From Arenicola marina (Eukaryota > Annelida > Polychaeta > Arenicolidae), in contig OZ025250.1 of assembly GCA_964019135.1 (NCBI GenBank), positions 47,461,174 through 47,525,173 of the forward strand: 64,000 bases of DNA, read 5' to 3'. Under the pieces are notes generated by a model, which did not search any database, had not been told where the DNA came from, and saw nothing but the letters and a program-made list of their open reading frames with translations. Both the position numbers and the translations under genes were made by a program. This document shows positions 1 through 13,283 of this stretch, piece by piece (within the stretch, counting starts at the first letter, position 1; the number at the start of each line of letters is the position of its first letter).

Positions 1-115
1 AAGGTCGTGACCTTAATTATTGTAAATGTCAAGTGCTCGGTTGTAGCTGGAAAACTAAAAGACACCTGAGCACCAAACTTGTCCTGTTGGATAGAGATGA
101 TGTAGCTTATGCTAA

Positions 116-200
116 ATCCGATCTCAACTTGACCCCGGAGCGCTCTACTTAACGGTGCCAGAGCGCCTGGAAGTTGGGGGTTCGAACCCGACTTTTTCAA
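116..200 (+). repeat. Possible tRNA-derived sequence (B-box only)
   Basis: The stretch ends with GGTTCGAACCC, a perfect RNA polymerase III B box, preceded by a GC-rich segment that can partly fold like an anticodon arm. The A-box half is poor, so this is at most a decayed tRNA pseudogene or SINE head, not a working tRNA gene. Confidence 0.25.
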
Positions 201-2570
201 CTTTTAAGCTATCGCCCTTTAATATTTAACACAGACTGGCGCATAAATTAGGACCTTATATTTAAAATTTCACTAAATTTAAAGTGTATATACGTCACAA
301 GGCACTACTTGACGGTATATACTTTTCTACTCACGCCCATTTCTTTCGGTGCGCCAGACCCCCAATCGAAACATGGCGCCCGCGGCAGCCAGAAACGCCC
401 AGAAATCACACAACAGATGCCGTTGTCAAAACAAAAAAAAGCAACGACAGATCCCAAATTGGTCATAAGTCAACAAAGAATAGGTTACTGAATGGAAATA
501 TATAGTTCATTGCTAAATACCGAGCCTTCAGACGCTCCCCTATTTATACCAGCGTGAGCCCCAAGCATCCCCTAGCTATTCGCTAGAGGGCGCTATCAAA
601 CCTGTAAATCAGAGCGGCAAAGGACCTGGCCGTTACAAAGTGATCGTTTGTTTATCACCATTACGTTTTACTAATGTAGCATGTGCACAGGGGTGGAACA
701 ACCGAGAGACAGACGAGAATAAGTGAAAACAGACGTGTTGACAACACCTGCTTAGCAGTCGGCCTGAAGATCGGTGTCTCCTTCCCCTAACTTGGGACAC
801 CACACCAACTTAGAATATCTTCCTTCTAATAACTTGGAATGTCTATCCTCTACTAACTTGGGGTGTCTCCTCTCCCTCAACTTGGAGTGTCTCCCCTCCC
901 CTCACTTGGAATACTACCCCAACTTGGCATGTTTTGAATATTGGGCGATGGACGGAAAAGGCTGTCAAAGTGGAGATCCATCCGGCTCGCCATTACTATT
1001 ATTGCACTGTGTCGATCAACAGGCGGAAAAAGAAATTCAGAAATATTTTTATATCAAACAATGCTCTATCATGCATGCTAGCAATAGCTATGTAGGTCAC
1101 AATTCGTAGTGTAGGTCTCAACGGCCTCGACTCGCGGCCCTTTCGTGTAAGTGAAAATGCATTGCTTCTTATGGGGTCAGAGGGTAAGCTAAACTAAAAA
1201 ATAAGTTTCATTGAATAACAGGGCGATAGATTCGATAGCTCTATTCTATACTGCTCAGGCCATACACAAAAAAGTTGTATGTGTGCTAATAACTTTGGTG
1301 AGTGTGATGTAAGTTAGTTGATACACGTGTGCATGTCCCGCACGGACAACGGTGACAGATATACGCTCTCGCGAGACGCCAACGAGACCGAGATCCTGCG
1401 AGAATTCAAAATATCAGATCGGAAATATCCCAAGAAAACTCTGTTTACGTATGGCCTGCTCAGGTCACAGCTTTGTGTTACTTAAGTTGAAGTGCGTGAA
1501 AACTCAGAGGGGGTCATTTTCATGAAAGGCTATGTATTATCTACCAAAATCGGAAGGGATAGATGTATTAACTCACCGACAAAGGGTCACAATATCAATG
1601 TTTGTGCGAGCCATTACGGACTTTCCAGACCATGCACCGAGGATAGCCGAGTGCGGTATGACGTCACAAGTAGGAGTCAGAATTTGATACGAAGTGCCAG
1701 TTCAACATGAGGTCACGTAATCCATGCAACAGTAATTTGCTCATATCTCAAGAGCGAATACTGACGGGGATACTGACATAAAAACTGAATATTTGCGTCG
1801 GGGCATAAGCGGACTTTTTGGACCACAAACATACATATTTCAGCCGGAATCTCAACCATATAAAGACTCTGAAATTCAGGCGACCGCCAGTATGTCAGTT
1901 CTGAGAAAGGTCAGAAAAGTGTACGGCCTCCAAAATACGGCCCTCTCGCGGAAATACAAGCACTAAATATGACAAAATTAAATACTTTGAGGAAGCTACT
2001 GGTACATGTTTGACAATTGCAATGATTTACATAAACAATCCTGCTGCTTTTAATGAAGGATTATAGGCCAAATAAAGGCTTTCCCAAACATAATATTGAT
2101 AAGCATGAGTCAGAAACTAAGGCGAGAGTTATCACACTATCGGGAAGGGGGCTCCTAACTGGATCACCTGTATAGCAATTTGTTGTCAGGGATAAGCAAC
2201 GATTCTGTCCGCGTCGTGACTCATTTGTCGCATAAAAATGTAAAATGACGCATTTGATTGATCTGTGAGGGGACACGATAATGTACTGTAAATATAAAGT
2301 GAGCAGACAATGCAATATTTTATTTCAATTAATGTCCAATTATTTTTCGGATTTCCCATAATTTTAGGGAGTTCTGGGACACTGGGACCCACCCACTGGC
2401 CTACATATCGGAATCACTGGAAAAGCCTATGGTAAGTGGTTATATCGTCGAAGAACAGTGTAGGATAAATTCCATATGCCAGGCCCAGGGCAGGGGATAG
2501 TAGCTTCGGGAGTGGGGGCAGTAACCTATGGGCAGACATGGACCTGGATTTTCCAAATCAGTGACAGTGC
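201..2570. other. No gene recognised
   Basis: Open frames here are 60-111 codons long and have no recognisable domain or convincing splice signals. The only structure is the short degenerate repeat at 780-945 (listed separately). A TGACGTCA palindrome lies at 1659-1666. Confidence 0.5.
780..945 (+). repeat. Degenerate tandem repeat with CTTGGAATGTCT-type unit
   Basis: About six imperfect copies of a 24-30 bp unit centred on AACTTGGAATGTCTCCCCTC follow each other. Translated, they give a degenerate NLECLPS-like repeat, but nothing else supports coding. Likely a small decayed minisatellite. Confidence 0.5.
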
Positions 2571-2580
2571 GGAATGTTGG

Positions 2581-2750
2581 TGTTTTAGGCCACTTTTGTG
2601 CACATACAGGCTAAATTGGGCCAAGGAACCTCCCGAGACGATGAAGGATGAAGGAATGAAACATGCCCCAGATTAGGTCCCCGAGCCCGGATTCGAACCC
2701 AGGACCTATTGATCTGCGGTCTAGTGCGCTAACCACTACACCAGGGAGGC
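2581..2750 (-). repeat. tRNA-derived SINE-like element, copy A
   Basis: Read on the minus strand, a tRNA-like head starts at 2750 with GCCTCCCTGG. It carries an A-box region (TGTAGTGGTTAGCGCACTAG) and a B box (GGTTCGAATCC). The tail runs through CCTAATCTGGGGCATGTTTC, CATCCTTCATCG and CACAAAAGTGGCC. The same tail blocks recur on the plus strand at about 29430-29590, so this is a dispersed family and not a lone tRNA. Such elements are transcribed by RNA polymerase III and mobilised by LINE machinery (family knowledge). Confidence 0.65.
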
Positions 2751-2889
2751 CCCCCAGTGACAGTGCAAGCCGGTGCGAAACCAGAACTTATGCAGTTGAA
2801 AATATATAAGCCTACCCAATTAAAACAATAAATATAGTTGTTCAACCTGGGAAACAGTTTCGGCTTTAGTGGAGCGAATACAAAATAAA

Positions 2890-2985
2890 ATGTCTGGCAA
2901 CAGCGGGAATCGAACCCGTGCGTCGAAGAAAATTCACCGGACCGTGACTGGCCACTCTATCCACTGTACCCTTGCGCGACACTTG
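2890..2985 (-). repeat. tRNA-like SINE head or tRNA pseudogene
   Basis: The minus strand reads as a tRNA-like segment with A-box-like TACAGTGGATAGAGTGGC and B-box GGTTCGATTCC. The anticodon-arm region is not cleanly paired. It lies only about 140 bp from the SINE-like copy at 2581-2750, in the same orientation, and has a different head, so it probably belongs to a second tRNA-derived family. Confidence 0.45.
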
Positions 2986-2999
2986 TTGCGAAGTCGTCA

Positions 3000-4480
3000 G
3001 TTTACATGATAACGCTTTAGCCTACATCTGATATATTTATTTAATTCAATGTTCATACTGAACTAAGCACCTTCATAACTTTGCACTTTTAATTTCGAAG
3101 GTGATAACCGCTCATCTGATGTTTGTAAAATTTGAAATATAAGGTCATAATTTTGCCTCAGTCTGCAGTAAAAATCCCCCAACTTGCAGGCGCTCTAACA
3201 CCTCTACATTGCGCACTCTGGAAAATGTGTTTTAGACGTATGACGTCACCGTGACGTTGACGTTCGACCGATTTCACCCGTCAACGAATATACCTGAGGT
3301 TAGACTTCTGACATCTGCTGGCAAAGTTCGACAACGATACGTGTAAGTGTTCGAGTTCGCACGGACAGACACACACAATCACACAGACAAACACGACACA
3401 GTCATAGATTGGCGATCTTCGTCATGAAAAATGTGTTCCGCAGTAGAACTATGCGGAAACAGCCTTTATCAAAGAACATGCAGTCCCCGAGATGCACTGG
3501 CTGCATGGCTGCAAGGCACTCCATGGCTGCTTGAGCCTGGTCGTAGGATTTAGGAGGGGGCCGGGGGTCACGCAGAATATATTTCTTAATTTTAAAAGGA
3601 GAACTACCCTCATACAAAGGAAGGGTGGCTACATGATATCAATTGTCCGATCCACGGTTACTTAATTAATGTTAAAATTCCCAATTCACAACTTAATAAA
3701 AATCCTCGGTCGTCGGATAATACCCAATTCCCAGTTGTTTCCCTCGTTCCCAGTTCAGGGTAAAATGAAAGCCCGCTGCCGAGGAAAGGAAATACCCCTT
3801 GCAACCGCAACCCCCTCATGGTAGAGGCCCCCATTCCTCCTCAGGATAATTCCCCCGTGAAAAACGCCACCCCCGCCCCCACCCACCGGATAACAATCAT
3901 TGTTTGATTTCATTAGGGTACCGGTCATTTCGCTGTGTAAGGTTATAGCGTGCAACGGGAACTGAAGAGATAACTTATCCAGTGGGGGAGGGGGAAGGGG
4001 GAGGGGGGAGGTAAAATACACGTTTGTCATATATCCATAACTAGATCTAATGCACCGGTCAACGTTTTTTGCATACCTTATTTGAGAAAACTTGCCCGGC
4101 TGGAGAGGGGTGAGTGTCCGGGGGGGGGCGGGGGGGGGGGGGGATTGTTAACAATGACTGGCGGCGTTCGAATGCGCCCGGTTCTGAACTCTTCTCGCCA
4201 ATAATATTGTGCGCCGATTTAGGTCCGAACTTTATAACATTCAACCAATGAAAACCAAAAGCTAGCCTCTCGAAACTCTTGAGACCGGCCTATCCAGCAT
4301 GTCTAGATCCCGCCCTGCTGCAAGCCGCGATCAGCGTAACAAGTAAAGCCATTCGCTAGTACTTCATGCGCCCGGACGGCCATTACCCGGCAGAAAATAA
4401 GAAGTTTTGCCCCTAGTGCTAAATCACCTCCTGACCCCTGTTGTGTACGGCTGAGCGAATGGAGTTGCTATGTAAATTGC
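3000..4480. other. No gene recognised; G-rich homopolymers
   Basis: No convincing exon is visible. G-rich runs lie near 3970-4010 and 4120-4142, and a TGACGTCA palindrome at 3241-3248. The short open frames over the G/C runs are low-complexity artefacts. Confidence 0.5.
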
Positions 4481-4499
4481 GCACGTATGTCAGGAACCG

Positions 4500-5970
4500 G
4501 TTTGGGAACCAGTCTAAAACCAGAGCGCAGTACCATTATATGCACTTCGCCAAGTAAACAAGATTGAGGAAGTTGTTAAACAGAGATGCGGTAAAGGTTT
4601 ATGTCAGTCAAATCATTATGTATGCACAGAAGATGTATATAACACAATTGGAATGTTGAAGCCCGGGAAGGGGATTGTCACCTAGGGCATTTTAAAGATC
4701 ATCTGATAAACGGAAGCCATACTCTCTACCCGCTCATACCACTTTTTTTAGTAGTATCCTACGGCATGGTTTCTCTCCGGGTGGTTTTGTTCTATCGATA
4801 GTGAAGCCCATACCAAGAAGTGCTAACAAATCCATCAATGACTCATCGAATTACAGAGGTATTGCAATCAGTAGCGTATTAGGTTAGCTTTTAGATCGTA
4901 TCTTTCTGAAGAAAAATTAACATACATTTAAATCCTGTGTCCAACAGTATGGGTTTAAAAAGGGTCATTCTACCTCGCAGTGCACTTTGTTTACAAATAA
5001 GGTGATACAATACTATATGAATGGTGGATGTGATGTGTATACAGTGCTGTTAGATGCCAGTAAAGCTTTTGATTGTGTAGATTATATAAAACTGTCAAAG
5101 AGTATTGAAAGGAAGATATGTCCCTTCATAGCCAGATTCCTTGCAGTGCTCTACACTTATCCGAGTATGCGCGTGCAATGGGCTCATTTCCTTAGTCCTG
5201 CGTTCACTGTGAGCAACGGCGTTAAACAAGGTGATGTAATGTCTCCTATTCTGTACTGTGTTATTGTCACATAGGCCACATCTTTGTCGGTGCCTTGGCT
5301 TATGCTGATGACTTAGTTGAACTTGCTCCAAGCAGACAGGCTCTTGAAGCTTTGCTAGGCATAGCAAGTGACTTTGCAAACGAGTACGTTATTAAATTCA
5401 ATCCCGAGAAGATTCAACCCTTGATATTTAGCGTCATGTGGCGCATGACGTTAGATATGATTTATTCAAAGTTTTATGTATGTCGGTTTATGGGTGCCAA
5501 TTATGGCACTTCTCGTCCACTGCATGTCAATCGTTTTCTATAGCCTGGCGGAAGGTGATACGCAGACTATTTGATTTACCTTACCGAGCTCACTCGAGAT
5601 TTCTTCCAATTTTGTGCAATGACCTAGCTGTTGAAGCACAACTTCACAACAGATTTATTGTTTTCGTAAATAGTATGTTGCTAAGTAAGAACCCGATTTA
5701 TGTGCGCGGTAATTCTTGAAGTAAATCCGATGCAAGTAAGAGTGTTAATTTTATATGTGACAAATATCGTATCAGTAAGTACAATTTAAGTATTTTATCA
5801 CCCAGCCGATTGAGGCAGTGCGTATTAAATCATTGTGATCGCGCCACAGAAGAAGATTTAATGCGTGTCGGTGCCAAAAAGGAATTTTTGCAATTAAGGG
5901 GAAAAAATACAAGTTGTGGCGACATTGATAGCATAACGGATATCATCGAGTATTTATGCACTGAGTAGCA
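4500..5970 (+). pseudogene. Dead non-LTR retrotransposon (LINE, CR1-like), 3' half of ORF2
   Basis: Pieces of one reverse transcriptase lie in several plus-strand frames. About 4760-4890 encodes a segment ending NSSNYRGIAI-like (here DSSNYRGIAIS). 4960-5270 has LLDASKAFDCVDYIKL and then SNGVKQGDVMSPILY. 5298 onward has AYADDLVELAPSRQALEALL with the catalytic YADD. 5555-5967 holds the C-terminal part with AWRKVIRRLFDLPYR, ending in a stop near 5967. In-frame stops (for example near 4885 and 4918), a frameshift with deletion near 5270-5300 between the palm motifs, and another near 5425-5450 make it non-functional. The 5' end (endonuclease) is missing, as usual for truncated LINE copies. The motif order and the C-terminal extension fit CR1/L2-like elements of marine animals; the clade is an inference. 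Confidence 0.85.
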
Positions 5971-5974
5971 CAGA

Positions 5975-8220
5975 CCTAAACCGATTTTGTTTTTTCAATT
6001 ATGTTGGTGTGTGTTGTTGTTTCTGATGATTTCATTTTTAACTACCTTCAGGACGTTCCTCTAAATTTCTTTTTGTTCTTTTTTCTGTGACTGTCATCTG
6101 TGGAAAGTGTATTTCGAGTACCAATGAAGATATATATATATTAATGCGGACTTACGAATGAATTACTTGAAAAGCAGTATGTAAAGGGCAGCACTAGAAA
6201 CTTCGAACCTGGAATGATGTATTGCGAATATAGCATTACGCATTTAGGAATGCGAATTAAGATTTTAAGAATGAAAAATGAGCATTAAATACTAAGAATT
6301 AAGCATTAAATATTAAGAATTAAGCATTAAGGATTAACGATTTAACAATTAACCATTAGGCATTGAGAATATTAAACATTAGGAATAAAGCCTGGGCATT
6401 TTCACGCACTTTATGCATAGTCAGTATTGACAAGGCCAAGGGCTCCAACAGGAAACATATAGATACCAGTAAAAGGGTAAGCTTGACGTAAAAATGTCCT
6501 GTCTGGAATACTACATAATTACCAATGTATTTTCAAATATCAGAGTCACAACATCACAATATCTTAAGTTGTCACTGCCTGGCAACTGACAGAAATTACA
6601 TTTATCTGATGTCATAAGCTTTTGTTAGTGTTAAATCACCCGTTTAGAATCATCCATCTGTACATCTTATAGTGTTCTCCGCAGAGCGGCCTTGCGCCAT
6701 TGCCCCCCTAATAATCCAAATGTCCCGTAAAACTGCGACACATGCGTCCCCATGTCCCGCTGCTGTCAGGCCATTTAAATAAGTACAATAAGATCACTGA
6801 AGAGGTATTCATTGCATAGAGATGTACCTGCGTCCTTACATACCAGATGTAAGCTTTGCACCGACTATGACATTTTTAACTGTAGCTGGTATCATACCTT
6901 TGCGGGCTTTGGTGGCACCCTGATATTGTACATTTTAGGGATGTGTAAGGACGCAGAATCTCATCTGAGCAGACGGTATGTGGCAGGGGGAAGGGGGGGG
7001 GGGCGCAGGAAAATTTTGACTTTCGTTCGAAAGGTGGGGAGAGGGGTGAGTCAGTATCAGGTACTGGGGCGCAAGGACCCAGACCTCTTCAGACCCTCGA
7101 TTTTGTGAGTGGTGATGGGGGTTTCCTTACGCGCCCGCGGCCGCGTCCAGGGGGGATCGGTGGCTTTATGGGCCTTCTCTTATGGTTAGTGAGAGCGCAG
7201 GAGGAGTGAAAATAAAAAGTGTTTAAAAAGTTATGCACACAGCATAACGTATCGTTCCTTCTGCCTTGCATTGAAAGCGGTTTTTGACCAAACACACAGG
7301 TAGCGAGCAGCAACGAGCAGAGCGGTTTTGACCAGGCACACCACCACCAAGCAGGGCGTTAATTGCCCTCCCCACAACGGTTCTTTTTCCCTTTAATAAA
7401 ATTGGTAGAGTTAGACATAAAAACTGCAGCGTGCTGCAGATGACTGACTTAGTCTGTATCAATGAACATGTAATATACAATTGGTATTTTGTCGGTGATT
7501 AATCAAGTGAGTCTAAAAATAGATTTACCAGGTCATGCGAGTGTACACGTAAAATCATTGTAAAATCGGTGGCAAGGAGGCAGAGTAAAATAAATAGTAA
7601 TTATATACAATATATATATGTACAGCTGAATGGTGGGGGTGGGGGGGGGAGGGGGGGTTCCGGGTTAACTTCCTGGAGCGAGGCTGATCGGCCTTCCAGC
7701 TTCTGTCATTTGGGGGGCGTGCTCGTCCGGACAGCAGGGTGGATAGTGGCTGAAGTATTGATGGGTTAATGCAACATAATATTTCCAAGCTGTTCCCCAA
7801 GGGATACAGCCGGATTTCTCCGAAAAATCGCGCTTTGCCATCTATCCGACCGGGTCCCCAGCTCAGTTGTTAGTTGGACCATGAGGGGGGAGTGGACTAG
7901 GAGGGAGGGTGGGAGAGGGATAGCGGTTTTTGATTGAGGTCGGGGCGGGCCGAGGGGTTTTTATCGATTGGGCCGTTTAGCCTATAGATATTTTAGTTTA
8001 GACGGGCTTAGGCGCCTCGTGGGGGGGTCTTTTAAGGCGACACTTATCTGAGCAGAGGGAGTCTGCGGCTAACTTTATAGCTTACACGCAGTGTGTGATA
8101 CTTGCAGTTCTCGGCCGCTCTCTATCGCACATTTTCGCCTATCACGCAACATAGGCGAGAACGGCAGAATGCGCGCACGCGAGGGCCAGACTGAGAGATC
8201 GCGAGTGCGAGAACGGACAA
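5975..8220. other. No gene recognised; AT-rich short repeats and G-runs
   Basis: 6240-6380 is built of AT-rich near-repeats of ATTAAGAATTAAGCATTAA type. (TA)n lies at about 6130-6140. G-runs occur near 6990 and 7630-7660. No exon with credible splice sites or domain was found. Confidence 0.5.
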
Positions 8221-8221
8221 T

Positions 8222-8405
8222 GGCCGTGCGCCATGATATGGCTTCGGGTCGTGGGCTATTGCTCCGGTCGCGGACTATGGCCGTTGCGCCGGGCTATGGC
8301 TCCGGTCGTGGGCTATTGCTCCGGTCGTGGGATATTGCTCCGGTGGCGGGCTATGGCTCCCTGCGCTGGACTATGGCTCTATGCGCTGGTATACGGTTTG
8401 ATGCA
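8222..8405 (+). repeat. Minisatellite, about 19-21 bp unit
   Basis: Around nine imperfect tandem units of the form GGGCTATGGCTCCGGTCGT, varying at GGCTATTGCTCC and GGACTATGG. The overlapping short open frames simply follow the repeat. Confidence 0.7.
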
Positions 8406-9059
8406 CCGGTCGTAAACAGCGCTAGAACTGCCTGACGACCCCTACATGAACTCGGCCCCCCGCTGCGCACAGCGGCCGTCAGAACTTTGTCAAAGAAGTC
8501 AAATGTCAGCTGACTATATGTGTACAGCCAATAGGTATTAGAGGTTTTAAACAGGAAGTTACTGACTTATTCTTTACCTTAACCTTTGTGGCCCAGAGTT
8601 ACAAGAAAGTGGATTGTGCAATAGTTTGAGCAAAAGATCCTTGATTCTTGATTAATGGCACATAGATATGATTGTATAAAAAGTATAAATACTTGACTGT
8701 GTAACATGTGAAGAAACCCAGGTATTATTGTGACAACATCATTTCAGGCTAAAATAGGCCTTTAATAGTTTTGTCCTTCGGTTTCAGCCTCAAAGCTTGC
8801 TTACCCTCTTGTTATATATATAGTATTCATAAACCGTACGACTTCCATTCCATGAACCGAGTGCCCGTGGTTGTGTACACCTGCAGATAACACTGTACAC
8901 ATGTACTGGCCAGGGTGATTTAGCACTGAAGCCTTAGTGTGACATTGTGTCTTGTGTATAACTAGCCCGAAGGGAACCAAGGAATTGCAAGCTCCTCTCT
9001 AGGGTTCCGAAGTGCATTGATGCTGCCACCAAATGCGCAGAGATTTATAAAAAAAACGT

Positions 9060-9407
9060 TGGGCGCATTTCTTTGTTAGCCTGGTATCCCCGAGGTAACC
9101 TGAATACGCACATTACACATGGTGATTGGTAAATCGCCCGACACTTCTTTCATCCGGGTATGGGGGCGCGCATATCCATGATTTGGTATGCCAATGTGCC
9201 CCCGTTCAAAACAGCACAGGACATTTTCGGGAGAAGATGGCGGCTCATTGAAAGGTGATGATAATGGGTTGGTTAGAGTGGCCCTACGTGCACCGTATTT
9301 GACAAGGTGTGTGCCTTTCATTTGAATAGGCGTATCCCTGTCGGCAGACCCGGAAATTCCCTGTCAAGTATTGCGGATACCGAACCTGGCCCACAGAAAT
9401 ACGCCCA
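9060..9407 (-). mobile_element. MITE-like inverted-repeat element, copy 1
   Basis: A 348-bp segment begins TGGGCGCATTTCTTTG and ends CACAGAAATACGCCCA, the inverse complement with two mismatches. Its reverse complement aligns along its length with the element at 54321-54671, sharing GGGCCAGGTTCGGTATCC near one end and a GGGAGAAGATGGCGGCT block inside. It codes for no transposase, so it is a non-autonomous DNA element. No clear target-site duplication is visible, and the superfamily is not assigned. Confidence 0.75.
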
Positions 9408-9409
9408 TT

Positions 9410-12400
9410 TTAAGTTTATATACAATTCTGCAACTATCATTCTTCGATACGAACGTTTCCATATTATATGCAACTTTTTCTATTACTTTACCTTTTAGTT
9501 GAAATTTATACTCACAGTACTCGTGCCGGACGATAAACAAATATGGCGGCTTGTTCACGTGCGAATGTACTTGAAGTAGCTCAACCTGGCGGGGACTATT
9601 CCAACAGAGGCTAAGATCTTACCTGCACGCTCAGACGGGTGGGGAGGGGGGGGGGCGATTGAAGGATTGGGGTGAGGCGCTCTGGGCCAATGCGAATGCT
9701 TGTAGTTGTTATTGAGTTGCTGGCTGACGGAGGATGGGGGTGGAGGCGTGCAGGCTGCAGCAACACACATACAGTCATAAATGCATCAAATGCCGAAATC
9801 ACATGGTGTGACAAGACTCCAGTACAGTCATCAACAGCCAGACCACAGCAGCCTTTTTAGCCGACACGCCGGTCTCAGCGTCTCAGCATGCAGGCTTCGG
9901 TGAGTGGAGCAGCCATTCGGTATTGGGACGGCTGCCAGAAGGGTCTCACCGCACACCATTCTGAGCGTGCCGGCGTCTGACCTGTTTAGCGGAATACCGC
10001 GCAGAAGCGCCTGGGTGCTCATTTATGGCTGCGTTCGCGCGGGTAACGCTAGACGGCATTAGAAGTGACCTAGTTATGTAATTATAGGTCTCTCACGGTT
10101 TCAACGGCGCGAACAATCAAGAGTGCCCTCGCATCAACGACATCATGGCGGGTGTGGAGGAGTTGTCGACCCTCCCCTCTAATTTTGTAGTTTTCGACCA
10201 CATGCCTATTTTCGCGTCCCCCCCACCCCCCCCCCCCCCCTTAGAAAAAAGAAGAGATTATATATTATATCTTTTTCAATTTGAATCTGCCCCTGAAGAG
10301 TCACTTTATAAACAGGGTATGATCAACCTTTGATCATGGGGAGGCGGTGCGTTTTTAATATGCAGAAAAGAACATTTGGTGACGATATCTATCTATGATC
10401 ATTGCAATCGGACACTGAGATAGGTACAATACCAAACGGAGTCTAATATTGCCCACATTATCTAATCCTACTTTATTCTTTTTATTTATTTGATTCTTAT
10501 TAATTAAGGACCTGGTGCGACTTTAATACAGCGTTGACAAAAAGCGATTAGAAAAGCTTTTCGCGCCACATTCAGAATCCTAATACACATCGCCGTTTCG
10601 GCTGTGATAAGGCAAACCTTTCTATACCGGGACGCCGTGAAACTATGTCCCGGTACGGCTACTTACAACAAAGTATCGCAAAGCGTATGATGATTATCAC
10701 TAAGTACAAAACCTGTGGTCAATTGATATCACGGGCAAGGCTAAGAGACTTATTTAGCAGTCTAGCGTGCATGAAATACAGACCGAAGAAATATTGGATG
10801 ATTCAAGGATTGATTCGTATACGTATCTCGACCTCTTTAGTTTTGGCGGGAAAGAGCTCGATAAGTAGCTTTCCATGCAAAATTTAACTTCCTTTCGACA
10901 TGTCTTACAAACATTCTCGCCTTAAAGAGTTCACAATTCCAAGATCAGACCATGTATCCATTAGATTTCACTCAATAAAATTGTGGGAACTTCATAGGGG
11001 CAGTAGATGGTTATCATAACAGGGGTGGGAGGGAAGGGGGGGCATTAATCGGCGGGCGTGCTGGAAAATAGGTCCAAGAAGAGCATATGAGAGTCCAGGA
11101 GAGGATGAAGAATTCCCATCGTCCATAATAGAACCCTCTAAATGTATTATAATTGTAATTTGTAGGCATCAGTAATACGTAAATAAAAATAATTAAATAA
11201 AAGAATGTTTCATTCTGACATGGAAGACCGACCATGCAGAGGAGAGGTGGGGTTGCCAAAAACAAGAGGAACAAAAGCAAGGGTTAACCATATGGTCTTC
11301 CTCAACATGGCGCTGAATGTCAAAATAAGTGTCGTCCATCTTTCGAACGAAACACGCCTCTCTCCGTCGCTTTACGGTGTCTAGCTGTGGCTAGATTTTA
11401 AATCTAAAGATTTTAGACCTGAATTGGCCCGTCCCTTAGGCTCAGCGGCTTTCCGACATATTTTTGCCGCGCCATTAAACCACCGATGAAGCCTGCAAAA
11501 TTCCAAAGAATGAGGAAACTTTGCCTGGTTATGATCAAAAAGTGATGCGAAAACATCAACACGTTCTTGTTTTACTTTCGTTCTTACGCTATGCACCACA
11601 CAGCTTTGCAGCGGAATGGTTATGTCGACCACTTGCTCTCACCGTATGGCTGCGCCACCGGAGAACGACTACAAGGCATCGCCGTATGACATACCTATAA
11701 ATGAAGCTCAAGGAAGCTCTTGCTCAGGCCGAAGATGAGGGCAATTTGGTTGTCTCGATGATCAAGGCTGAGGTTGCTTGGCACGTCTTTCTTGCAGTGT
11801 AGTTCGTCTTCGTCTGTCTGTTGTTGTTTTCTCCTGCCAGATGGGGCCACGCCTCGGTGACCTCACTCGCTAGGTCAACTAATGCAAGATAGCGCTATTC
11901 GCCGGGTGGCGAGTCACTGTTTCACACTAGGTGAACAGACAGGTGAGCTGAAAGAGCGAAGCATAACATTGGTGGAATATTAGTTCATTTAACAATGCAT
12001 ATCCTGCAGTGTGATGTCCAGTAGATATCGCCGGTCTATTAAAGTGCCGTTTGCGGTCGTGTGACCACTTATCCACTGAGATTACGTTGCTACGGGGCAG
12101 GCGTCTGCATGGGAAGCTCTCCACAGCGACGGCCTCAATAACACTGCCTGTATTGTTAGCGGCCGCCGCGCATTTAGAGTGTGCTGCTACTTCCAAATTA
12201 GGGTAGGTATACCCGTTACAAATTGTCCGCGGCGGTTGATCGTGCTGCGCAACTCAACCGTGGCTGGAGGGGTGGTGGCTGCGTGCACCCCTCTCTGACG
12301 CTCGGCATGTGTCCGGGTGGGGGAGGGGCGGCGTGAAGTGAGACGCCGGACACCGGAGACACCACTCCCTGCCTTCGACTCACTCCGCTAGGGACCCATT

Positions 12401-12970
12401 ATATCTCTGTTATCGCCTACGTCCTCAATGCATTTTCACACTCGCTCGCCAGGGCTGCGCTGCCCAAATTGATAGGAAAAATGCATCGCGCATTTCTACA
12501 AATTAGTGCTGGGACCCAGCCTAAGCCTAATAATACATGAAATCAGGCGATGAAAAGAAAGAGTTCTGTCACAATTATGAAGGTTTTGGGTGTATTAAAT
12601 ACACAGAGCTCGTTATTTTGATGTTTTAATCTTGAAAACTATTTTGTTGCAAGAAATTACAGCTGATTTGACCGTTTTTCATAAATCTTGAAATTTTCCC
12701 CCGGCCGACAGTAGCGGTAAAAGCCCGTTTGCGTAGCGCCACCGTGCGGGGAGCTTGCGGAGACACGAGAAGCGAGTGAAGTAAGGGCGTGTTTGATTTA
12801 CATAAAACCAAAACCGGTTTGCCGAGCTGACTGTTGGGCAGGAGAAGAACCGAAGCCGGGTGGCGTGAAACTGTCCAGGTAGCTGGTTTGACGGTTTCGG
12901 TTCGCGAAACTGTCAGATCAATCAACACATACACCATAGTTAATCACAAATGTAATGAATATAGACTTAT
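9410..12970. other. No gene recognised
   Basis: Open frames of 60-103 codons occur on both strands, but none shows a domain, signal peptide or consistent splice pair. C/G homopolymers lie near 9645 and 10218-10240. The region is probably intergenic or intronic, with decayed repeats. Confidence 0.45.
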
Positions 12971-12971
12971 G

Positions 12972-13142
12972 TGTAACATGATATGTGGCGCCGCCTAACG
13001 TGAGACTGACAACGCACCATCTAGAGCGAGATTGAAAGTAATGTCATGTGATGATTAGCTGTTGTGATGCCGGACTGAGTCTGAGAAGCCGGTAGAATAA
13101 ATAAGAAAATATTAAAAACGTCTTGTTTCTCACCACAAAACA
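12972..13142 (+). repeat. 5' LTR (171 bp)
   Basis: It starts TGTAACATG and ends ACAAAACA (TG...CA). The first 28 bases match the stub at 15995 exactly. It ends directly before the TGG of the primer binding site. Within it, GAATAAATAAG near 13095 may be the polyadenylation signal of the element. Confidence 0.8.
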
Positions 13143-13157
13143 TGGTGTCAGAAGTGG
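13143..13157 (+). promoter_or_regulatory. Primer binding site of the LTR element
   Basis: TGGTGTCAGAAGTGG lies immediately after the 5' LTR. Starting with TGG, it is complementary to a tRNA 3' end (CCA), as required for minus-strand priming. The TGGTGTCAGAAGT form is common in animal gypsy-like elements; the tRNA identity is not determined here. Confidence 0.75.
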
Positions 13158-13283
13158 AAACACATTGAGAAATAGAGATATCTCAATGCAGAACATTACC
13201 AGGTGCGTGAGTATCATCGAGATAAGGGATATTGAAGGCTTTTAGTCAAGTTTTAAATTTGACAGCACAAACAAACAAGTGAC

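Noticed and set aside
116..200. Functional tRNA gene
   Set aside because: Only the B box is intact; acceptor and D arms do not form.
12626..12937. 103-codon minus-strand frame just upstream of the LTR element
   Set aside because: No domain, no splice signals and an interior that looks like decayed repeat sequence.
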